From Hawksworthiomyces lignivorus (Eukaryota > Ascomycota > Sordariomycetes > Ophiostomatales > Ophiostomataceae), in contig NTMA01000011.1 of the NCBI GenBank assembly GCA_002917075.1, positions 434,001 to 498,000 on the forward strand: 64,000 bases of DNA, given 5' to 3'. Below the pieces are notes generated by a model that was given only the letters and a program-made list of their open reading frames with translations, was not told the origin of the DNA and did not search any database. Both the position numbers and the translations under genes were made by a program. Shown here in pieces: positions 55,997-64,000 of the stretch (position 1 is the stretch's first letter; each line of letters starts with the position of its first letter).

Positions 55997-57880
55997 ATGG
56001 GCAACGTACCATCTACTTGCGGTTATCCCAATACCGAGCTTGTCCCCACTGACGTCCCCACTGCCAATCCCTATATCAGCCAGGCAAACCAGATATATTA
56101 TCCCATTGGTGACCAAAATGGCATGATCTTGTCTGGTACCGTCGACAACCTCTGGGCATCGGCGGATGGGGAGAGTTTCCCTCAATCCAACTCATATACC
56201 ACTGCCGTGTCGCAGTGTACGGCTATCTGCGATTCGGACCCCAACTGCATCTCCTTCAATGTCTTGACGGCGGCTGAAAGCGATTTCAACGACTGTACCC
56301 CCACTTGGGAATGTCGATTCTCGAGTAGCCCATACAATCCTACGGACTACACCCTCGACAATGGCTTGGCCAGCTACGTATGGTCCACAGTGCCGTACAC
56401 CCCCGCAGCCGTAGCCCCCATGCCATCCTCGGAGCAATACAATGGAACCCCTAACTGTAACTTCAACACAAACGGCCTACAGATCAGCCCGCAGGCATGG
56501 ATCGACCTGAACATGGATGCATATTTGGCTCACGTCGCTGAGTCGAGTGGAGTAGCCAGTCAGTCGGGTAACTATCTGTACAACCTCATGAACGAGCTCG
56601 GGTGGCCGGGTTATGACTGCACTGACGACAGGTCACCGTGCTCCGATGCGGCTCTCACCAACTGTGCCAACGTTCTGAACTATCAGGTCGTTGCTTACCA
56701 AGAATTCATGCTGAATAGCGAAAATATCCTGGACGACATTGTGAGTCAGCTTACCACCACCGGGTACGACCTCTTTGAGAACCTCTGGGCTCCGTTGCCG
56801 CCTCCGCCGAGTCCACCGACCTTCAACGCTGCCGGCTTTGTGAAAGACATTATTAGCTCGCTCCTGGGTTTCATCCCGGTGATTGGCAACTACATAAAGG
56901 TAGCAGCAGTGACTCTCGAGGACACCCCTTTCCCTTCTGTCGAATCCAGCACAACGGAGATCGTACCCAACTACCAATTATCCTGGTCAAACTTTATGGG
57001 AAATATACAAAATCAGATCAACAATGCCAAGGATGCCATTTATCAACAGTCCTCCGTGATTACTTCCTCAGACGCTATTCTCAACGATGTCGTCATGGCG
57101 GGTACGTGGTTCCAGGCCGACAATACTGGAAGCGCATTTCTACCTGATGTGGTCGAGATATGGCCACAGATTGCGCCTTACTATATGGCCAAGGTGGCTA
57201 TGCAGGGCCTCCAGGCCCAGAGCGTCTTCCTACTGTCTGTCCCCAGCTCTCTGTTATATCCCAATCAACCTTGCACGCAACCCATCGCCGACGACTACGC
57301 CAGCAACTTTCATGCTGGTGCTAGTACTAAGAACGTCGCATGGTGTGATGGCTCGCAGGTCATTATCCCCATCGTCGGCTATGACATTTCGCTCTACACC
57401 CCCTGGCCAACCCTGCTTAGCAATCTTGGCCTCAGCGGCGATCCTAACGCCATCCTGAACCCGTCTAGCGTGTGCTATTCTGGCTTCGGTGTCACGGAAA
57501 TGGAGATAATCCTCTACAACTCTCCAACCATGCTCCCCACGCAGCCGGACTCGGCCCACACCGCCTACGACATGACGCAGCCCTGCGCATATAGCATTCC
57601 CATCTGTGATTACAATACTTTCAGCAGCCATGCTCAGGCTTCGGGGTACCCAGATAGCATCTATAGCGACCAAATCACCAGGTTTTCGTCATCCCAGGAA
57701 CTCAACAACGTTGCCGGTTACTGCGCCTGGAATTGGAATATGGTCAACGCCATCAATTTCTGTGGGTCTTCGGACGATGAGTGGACAGTAAACGATGGTC
57801 CCGACGTCAAAGTATGGGAAGATTGGTGCGTCAACTGGACGCCCAAGAAAATCATCACGGTTCTTCAGGGGAAGTCGTGA
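55997..57880 (+). CDS. Cys-rich protein of unknown function with myristoylation-like start
   Basis: An intact 627-aa single-exon frame from the ATG at 55997. I do not recognise the family. The start MGNVPSTC has Gly2 and Ser6, fitting N-myristoylation, with Cys8 as a possible acylation site; there is no cleavable signal peptide. Residues about 70-110 contain paired Cys (QCTAICDSDPNCISFN, CTPTWECRF), somewhat like PAN/apple domains. A proline-rich hinge (APLPPPPSPPTF near 268) precedes a hydrophobic, amphipathic stretch DIISSLLGFIPVIGNYIKVAAV at about 283-304. The C-terminal half is Cys- and Trp-containing (YCAWNWNMVNAINFC, DWCVNWTP). The composition, rich in Asn, Ser, Asp and Cys, resembles secreted fungal proteins, which conflicts with the missing signal. 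GC-rich, isolated in AT-rich DNA. Confidence 0.82.
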   Translation: MGNVPSTCGYPNTELVPTDVPTANPYISQANQIYYPIGDQNGMILSGTVDNLWASADGESFPQSNSYTTAVSQCTAICDSDPNCISFNVLTAAESDFNDCTPTWECRFSSSPYNPTDYTLDNGLASYVWSTVPYTPAAVAPMPSSEQYNGTPNCNFNTNGLQISPQAWIDLNMDAYLAHVAESSGVASQSGNYLYNLMNELGWPGYDCTDDRSPCSDAALTNCANVLNYQVVAYQEFMLNSENILDDIVSQLTTTGYDLFENLWAPLPPPPSPPTFNAAGFVKDIISSLLGFIPVIGNYIKVAAVTLEDTPFPSVESSTTEIVPNYQLSWSNFMGNIQNQINNAKDAIYQQSSVITSSDAILNDVVMAGTWFQADNTGSAFLPDVVEIWPQIAPYYMAKVAMQGLQAQSVFLLSVPSSLLYPNQPCTQPIADDYASNFHAGASTKNVAWCDGSQVIIPIVGYDISLYTPWPTLLSNLGLSGDPNAILNPSSVCYSGFGVTEMEIILYNSPTMLPTQPDSAHTAYDMTQPCAYSIPICDYNTFSSHAQASGYPDSIYSDQITRFSSSQELNNVAGYCAWNWNMVNAINFCGSSDDEWTVNDGPDVKVWEDWCVNWTPKKIITVLQGKS

Positions 57881-58633
57881 GCGAGTGCTCTAGGAGCGAG
57901 CTATCATCGAGTTGCCTGCGTATTACAAGCCTTTTTCGCTTTACATTCCCTATCTCCCTTCTTTCCACTTCTCTTTTTCTTTCTCCTTCATTTACTGATA
58001 GAATTATCGTGCATTTTATGTGTGGGCGCACATATACGTGATGATGTATATAGAGACGCAGCTTCATTTCAAACCTAAAACTAGACTGCCTCAGCTTCGA
58101 TCAATACATTACCAAAATCCGCCAAATCTCCAGACATCCTCATTTTCTTCAATGACAACTCTATCAGTAGTAATTGGACTATGATCTACGTATTCCGCTC
58201 GTTTAGATAGCTACAAATCAACCAAATATGGCTACTACTGGTGCCCAGGGCAGTGACGGTGACGTAGAGGGAGGGCAAGTCCCCGTTCAGCCTGCTGGTA
58301 GTGCTGCCGGAGATGTTCCTACGCTGTCTGCACATTCTGTACCTCCTTACAACTTGGTCCTTCACAGCTCGCCTGACCCTCACGTACGTTCTGTAGACCA
58401 GGAAGAGCTAAACGTATTTATTTCTGATCTTTTTATTTGATGCCAGATCCATTTACCGATATACATAGCTTCGTAGACTGGTTCTCGGAGAACTACTGCA
58501 AGCCCATCGTGGCCCCCGGCGTCATTAAGCATACTGTTGGCAACTAAAGCCTCGCATATCCTCGTTGCCGCCGGTGTGAGTAAATGCAATACACTCTTCT
58601 CGTCTTTAGTGTAACGGGTCGAACCCGTAGAGG

Positions 58634-58654
58634 GCCTGGGCCACTGGCCCAGGC
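58634..58654. repeat. Perfect 10-bp inverted repeat with 1-nt spacer
   Basis: Arms gcctgggcca and tggcccaggc around a single C. A second stem, acgggt-cga-acccgt, lies 5 bp to the left at 58614-58628. Both are GC-rich. Confidence 0.85.
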
Positions 58655-59241
58655 TGCCCGAGACACTGACGAGGCGCGCGTGGTGCGCTCGGCCCGTACA
58701 CACCGAGCACGGGCTGCCTCCTTCTCTGTACATAACCTACGTGTTGCCTCAGAGGCGTTCGAAGCTTTCCTTCTTTCTTTTCTCCTTTAGCTTCAGAATG
58801 GACCGTTCGTGATCCTCTTCACGTTGAAATCCCAACTGAATTGTCAGCCTCTCACAGTCTGCTTCATCGTTAGCTCCAATGGTTCAGCCGTGGTGTTTCT
58901 GTACTTTTTCCCAAGAATGTCGAACCCCTATAAATAGTCTCGCAAGGTACGTCGGTGTATCCATAGGGATGCATTCTTTTAGTAATCCTGTCGGTTTTTT
59001 TAACTGTTTTAGTAGAGCAGATGAATTCTCCTGGAATCAGGGCTCATAAATCGAAATAGTAAACAAACTTGTAATGTAAGTAAATCATCCTAAACTGTTT
59101 TCGAGTTCACCCGACTTCTGCCGTATCTCTGGATCGTAGCGATAAGAATTGGGAATTACTGCCATATAATATTGAAGGCTAGAAATTGCGAGCAGGTTAC
59201 CCCTTATTGATTCGGTTGATGCCATTTCGGGAGAGGGACTT

Positions 59242-59280
59242 AGCTGGCAGGGGGGTAAAAAAAGCTGGTAGGGGGGTAAA
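59242..59280 (+). repeat. Tandemly duplicated 18-mer with G6 run
   Basis: agctggcaggggggtaaa at 59242-59259 and agctggtaggggggtaaa at 59263-59280, one mismatch. Short repeats with G-runs like this are seen at ends of fungal DNA transposons, but no transposase is adjacent. Confidence 0.75.
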
Positions 59281-59374
59281 CCGATTTTTTTTGGTACAGT
59301 ATATACTGTATAAAAAAACTGTCTACTTTGAAGCCTGCTTTGATGTTTTTCTTTTATATACATACCTTTTAGAT

Positions 59375-59418
59375 CGTTATCGTTATCCTTATCTATTACT
59401 AAGAAGATAACGATAACG
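59375..59418. repeat. Inverted repeat of cgttatc units
   Basis: cgttatcgttatc at 59375-59387 and gataacgataacg at 59406-59418 (13-bp perfect arms, 18-nt loop). Minisatellite-like; can form a hairpin. Confidence 0.8.
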
Positions 59419-61479
59419 ATAACGTCTACTATAATTGACGTGATTTCAATCAACATCGTATTAAAAACATCATCACCATATATCGTGACCGTACATCAAT
59501 GACACATGTTGTACATATGATATGTTGTTGTGGCAATGCGCCATATATGTACGTTATCCTCAACATATGTTCTACATCAAGTACGTGTATTTTCATTAAA
59601 ACAAAGCCTCTTTGTAAGTGATAGACGAAAACATCCATTATCACACAAATGACCTCAAAATAGATTTGAAAGAAATCTGATATTCAAATGAATATTTTCT
59701 GAATTCGGACTCAACAAAACAATAACAATAACAAAAAAGAATATCTCTAATATATTTACATCTTCCGATACGAATATATAAATATTCTCTATTTGTCTCT
59801 TGTCTTTTATCTTCTTTTTTTTTTTTTTTTTTTTTTTTTAGTCATTAGTTCCTCTTTGTAAGTCAGTCAAGTCTTTATATATCCAATATATATTTGTTAT
59901 ATTTCTTTATCTTTTTTTCAATTTTGAATAATATATATACAAATATTTTTTGTTTATTCAACATTTATCACTTATATATTATTTATATATTCTTTTTCCA
60001 ATTTTTTGGATAATAACGATAATATATTATTAGTATATATTTTGTTTGTGATTAATATATGTATAGAATTATTTATATATAATTTTTTTTATTTTAATTT
60101 TTTTCTTTTTTATTTTACGTGATTATAGTCGAGAATCTAAATTACGTCGTTTTTGGTAAATAATTTTTTTATTTTTAATATACTTTATTTATATATTTAG
60201 TATATATTGTATAAGTGTATTAATTAGTATATTTATATAATATATATATTTCATATTAAATATATATAGATAATAATATTGTTATTAATATATTTTTGAC
60301 AAATATATATAATTATCATTATGATTTTATCATTAATAACAACGAGGATTGGTTTTTTTATAATATATATATTATAATAATATATCTATAGATAAATCTA
60401 TATATATTAAGATATAATAACGAATCGTCGTTAAACTATGACTTTTATAGACAATGTTTTTATTCCAAACTTCGTCGAAACTTTGTCTACGATTAATGAC
60501 GACGTATAAGTATTTTAATTATATATATATAAATTACTCTTATGACATATTAAATATATACAAATATTAGATTAATATAAGAAACGATATAATATACAAG
60601 ATATATTTTACGAATTAACTAACATTACGTCGATATATATATTAAATATACTCCGATATTATTACGAATTCGTTACGTATAAATCTAAACTCATATTATA
60701 AAATTACGAGACAAAAGTAAGTATTTATTTTATAGTTATATTATATAAAATATATATTAATAATGAAATAACGTCTTTAAACGTTTTATATTATCTCAGA
60801 AATAACGTATTATTCAATTTATGACTAAATCAAGATATATACTTCTACTATATTACGTATATACTAAATATAATTAACCTTTTTTAGTGTTGGTTCGACT
60901 AATTCAATTATTATTAATTATGTCACTATTTACGAGACAATTACGTAAATCTACTTTATATATCTTATATAATATACATATATTAAAGAATAATAATCGA
61001 AACGACTAAGACTTTGTCAATATATTTAAAACTTAATTTTACAAAAACGTTTAAATTATAACGACCCCAAAACATAAAGTAAGTCTATACATAAAGATCT
61101 ATAATATTATATATTACATATATTAATAAATTTCTAATACAATATCTAATCTTCATCTTCTCACGATAATAATGATAACGACAATATTCTTATCTCGATC
61201 CTAACAAAACGAATACACATAATATTTAAAAAGACAAATAGAACAATCGTTATTGTCAAAAAAAATATTCGTACTCACGTTACACGTGTCACGAGTCCGA
61301 TTATTGAAAACAAAGTATAAGATTATAATAAAATGTTACAAAGCTACAATAAACAATGTATAAAGTGATCAAGTCTAACGTTTATGTTCTAAGTAAGAAC
61401 TACGTAATGTATCAATATATGTAATGAGGACACTGAATGGTAGAAAAGTGTTCTGTGTAAGTCTCAAGATTCAGACAAG

Positions 61480-61502
61480 CGGTAACGACTGGATCGTTAC
61501 CG
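61480..61502. repeat. 9-bp inverted repeat inside a less mutated patch
   Basis: cggtaacga-ctgga-tcgttaccg. It lies in a patch (about 61,420-61,700) with repeated actttatacc words that could be part of an old long terminal repeat of the minus-strand gypsy element; this is inference. Confidence 0.6.
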
Positions 61503-62820
61503 TAAACTATCTAAGTTATCTAGGTAGGGAATGTGTAGTTATATAGATGTGTAGTTTCATTCGTACTTTATACCTGAACTTTATACCTTATATGAAGTTT
61601 ATTTTTACTTTATACCTAAACTTTATTCTTCGTATGAAGTTTAGTTATGTGATCTTCTTGGTATAATATTCCTATTAGTATCTAAGTCTGTGTGATACTT
61701 TTGTTTATTTTAGTATATTACTGATGTTAGTCTCTTATGATGTTATCTTTGTCAATATATTAGTATAGTCGTTTTGTTACATTTTACCGTTTTTTCCTTA
61801 AGGTCTCAATTTAGGTTCTTACGTTTTATTTCGTAATATGATCTCTCTTCTTTAGGTTTTCGTCTCGAAAACAATAAAAGGTCGCGTTTGTTCTTCTTTG
61901 TTCGAATTTGTTTTGTAAGACACTTTCCTTTTTTTCAATATATTTGGTCGTATTGTGAAGCGGGTCGTTGACAGTTTCGTTTAATGTCGAAAAATAATTT
62001 CCAAATTTGAGATTCTAGATTTCGAAAGTATGTCTTGTTTTCGTTGTATTCGTTTGTCGAAAGATTGTATTTGGTCGACCGTATCGACTTCTAAAACGAA
62101 GCGTTATGTCGTTTGTGTTCACGTAAGTGTCAAATGTGATGGGAAGGGTATCGTGATGGGTTTTGGTAATGTTTTGTTTTTAGTAATTCTTTTTATTTTG
62201 ATTTATTAATCGTTTGTTAGTTAAACGATGGTTTTTTGAGTTTCAAAAGTTGAATAATATGATTGAGGTCGTAGAATTGGTTTTGAAGATGGTTTATCGT
62301 TATGTCGTTGAGGTCTTCGTTTGTGTCGTTCGTTTTCGAAAACAATGTCGTATTTATAAGATCAAACATTATAAAATATTTGAAAAGATATATGTTGAGA
62401 TAGATGTAAAGGATGAAATGCGTTGACGGAAGAAGGAATAGATCGTAATATTAGTTGTAGAAGAAACGTAGATAATAGTAGAAATTACTAATGTCGATTT
62501 TGATTAAAGTGTCATTTTTGAAGATGTTTTTAATATTTTTATAAGAGTTTTTAAAGTTTTTAAGTTTTTAATAGAATAATTTGTAGTTTTTAAATATTAT
62601 ATTTTGTATTATAGTCTTTTTATTTAATCAAGTATTTATATTTGTATTTATATTCTTCTTCTTCGGTTGTCGGTTTCGGTCGATGTATAACAATTTTCTC
62701 GATTTCGTATATTTCTTCGTTTGTATAATGGTTTATCTAATAATTTTATAATACTTCGAACTTTTCTTGTTTTAGGTTATTGGTTGGTTCTCAAATGTTT
62801 TCTTTCTCCGAGTAGTCTTT

Positions 62821-63192
62821 TTATTTGATGAGATACTTAATCGTTCGATCTTCTCTTCTTTTGTGAGTCATAACGCGTTTTACTTTATAGTCCACTTCTT
62901 CGATGACCTCTTTCGTGAATAACGATGTTTCGGAATTCGTGAGTTCTAATAGTGAGATGTAAAATATCGAGTATATTTGTGATTTTTTTGATAATTGTAG
63001 TTCGTAATTGACGTTTGATATTATTCGTTTAATCTCATAAGATTCGATTTTGTAGAAGTTTAGTTTTTCGTTTTGTCGTTTTGTTTGGATATTTTTGTAT
63101 TTTAGGTAGACTTTATCTCTCTTCTTCAAAATTGGTTCCTTAATTTTGTGTTTATTTATTTGGTGTTTTTGTCGTTGTTGTATTTTCTTCAA
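62821..63192 (-). pseudogene. Ty3/gypsy polyprotein remnant (integrase C-terminal region)
   Basis: A 123-codon frame, Lys-, Ile- and Asn-rich as expected after RIP, that still reads the post-integrase region of gypsy polyproteins: KKRDKVYLKYKNIQTKRQNEK, then KLNFYKIESYEIKRI, NVNYELQLSKKSQIYSIF and YISLLEL. In intact elements this is followed by a chromodomain. The element lies on the minus strand; the integrase core, reverse transcriptase and 5' part would be to the right, with the rest beyond the window. Not functional. Confidence 0.75.
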
Positions 63193-64000
63193 TTCTTCTC
63201 GTAATTTTATATGAATTTCTCATATTATTTGTGTTATGTTGGTCGTTGTTGGTATATTGTTTGGTTATAAATAGTAGTTTATGCGTGGTTGGTAGTTGTA
63301 ATTAGTTTTAAATGATGTTTTTTTCGTATTTGAGTATATCGAACTATTATACGTAAGTTGTGTCATAAATAGTTATTTTACTTAATCGTTTTGGTTTGTA
63401 TTCATAAATGTTTTTAGATATTCTTTTAGAGTTTAGTTTATTCTTTCGTTTTCTTCGTTGGTTTATAAATGAAACGTTATATTGAGTTTTTATTTAATTT
63501 ATAGTTGTTTTATTAGTTTGGTGATAAAGTTATTCGTGAAAGTGATTTCTTTATCGTTGGTGATGTTTTTTGAGAATTCGTGATTTGCGAAAATGTATTT
63601 TAAATAAAAATAAATCAGATCTTTCGACGAGTAACTTTTCTTAAATGGTAGAAAATAGATATATTTGATGAATCGATTATAAGTGACGAATATATTGTTA
63701 TATTTAGTTTCGGTGACGGGTTCTTTTGATAGAGGTAGTTTGACAATGAAGTCTTATATTATTGATTTTTAAGGTCTTTTTGAGATGAATAATGATTTTA
63801 ATTTTTTATATAATTTGTGTTTTTTTCCGTTTTTAATTCTTTTGTATATATTATATTTTGTTATTATGTCTATAATGTCGTTGGTTTATTTTGTTGTGTC
63901 ATAGTTTTTTTTTAGTTTTATCGTTGTTTTGAATATTTCGAAGTGTCTTTTTGTGAGGTTTTCGTGGATTTTTCTTATAATCGTTCGTCTTTCTTCGAGA

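Larger units (their letters stand above)
57881..59640. other. Intergenic sequence with palindromes and element-like repeats
   Basis: About 1.76 kb without a firm gene. A plus frame at 58228-58440 (MATTGAQGSDGD...) is short and could be a gene fragment. Notable are two perfect stems (58614-58628, 58634-58654), a duplicated 18-mer (59242-59259, 59263-59280) and an inverted cgttatc repeat (59375-59418). These mark the passage from genic DNA to the RIP-mutated block. Confidence 0.5.
59641..64000. mobile_element. RIP-mutated AT-rich block (degraded retroelement DNA)
   Basis: The sequence is very AT-rich, with remaining C and G mostly in CpG, and almost every frame is short. From about 59,900 to 61,350 TpG is rare and C stays as Cp A/G; from about 61,800 to the window end the top strand is G/T-rich and CpA is rare. 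This is what CpA-directed C-to-T change (RIP) on one or the other strand leaves. A poly-T run of about 25 nt lies at 59815-59839. One stretch, about 61,420-61,520, is clearly less damaged. Element ends are not visible and the block runs out of the window. Confidence 0.8.

Noticed and set aside
58228..58440. 70-codon plus frame MATTGAQGSDGD... after the 627-aa gene
   Set aside because: Could be the first exon of a small gene, but no second exon or family match could be supported.
58611..58670. Possible tRNA T-arm, because cgggttcgaccc appears on the minus strand
   Set aside because: No matching acceptor stem, D-arm or anticodon arm could be built around it; it is better described as a simple palindrome.
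59085..59456. Minus frame with a stretch MASTESIRGNLL resembling a transposase start
   Set aside because: Only a few residues resemble pogo-type starts; no helix-turn-helix or DDE region follows.
1..64000. CRISPR arrays, bacterial operon signals
   Set aside because: Intron-rich fungal genes throughout; no regularly spaced direct repeats of CRISPR type were seen.

Overview
The window is a filamentous ascomycete (Pezizomycotina) nuclear sequence. This is shown by genes with many 45-80 nt GT-AG introns, HET and NB-ARC genes of the heterokaryon-incompatibility type, a Zn2Cys6 regulator with a fungal-specific C-terminal region, and an AT-rich right end with the CpA/TpG skew of repeat-induced point mutation (RIP). 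Class and genus cannot be fixed from the sequence alone. All gene models were spliced by eye from splice signals, frame and conserved motifs.

Left flank (1-6,268): one large minus-strand gene fuses HET, NB-ARC, TPR and a C-terminal Cys-motif/transmembrane region (about 1,393 aa).

Core (6,269-33,461): twelve genes form a compact metabolic cluster with no PKS, NRPS, terpene or DMAT backbone enzyme. In order they are a sugar-type MFS transporter, a PhyH-family Fe(II)/2-oxoglutarate dioxygenase, an HpcH/HpaI aldolase, a carboxymuconolactone-decarboxylase-like protein, a second PhyH paralogue, a Zn2Cys6 regulator, an SDR, a transketolase paralogue, a second SDR, a succinate-semialdehyde-type aldehyde dehydrogenase, a sorbitol/xylitol-type zinc dehydrogenase and a SAM methyltransferase with a damaged 5' end. 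The set suggests uptake and breakdown of a sugar, polyol, sugar acid or ring-cleavage product: oxidation by dehydrogenases and dioxygenases, retro-aldol cleavage to pyruvate plus an aldehyde, then aldehyde oxidation. The substrate is unknown. This is the best candidate for an undescribed system here.

Middle (34,714-49,459): an AAA+ ATPase with a GC-AG intron, divergent from an 803-aa membrane protein of unknown function; a PD-(D/E)XK-like gene carrying an in-frame stop; a mitochondrial phosphate carrier; a GC-rich HET-domain gene; and an alpha/beta hydrolase.

Right part (49,460-64,000): AT-rich and rearranged. It holds an ankyrin fragment, a STAND/NACHT-like gene that begins just after where its P-loop should be, an isolated 627-aa Cys-rich protein with an N-myristoylation-like start, several small repeats, and about 4.4 kb of strongly RIP-mutated DNA with a recognisable Ty3/gypsy polyprotein remnant. 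Three incompatibility/NLR-type genes plus RIP-mutated DNA point to an accessory or subtelomere-like region.
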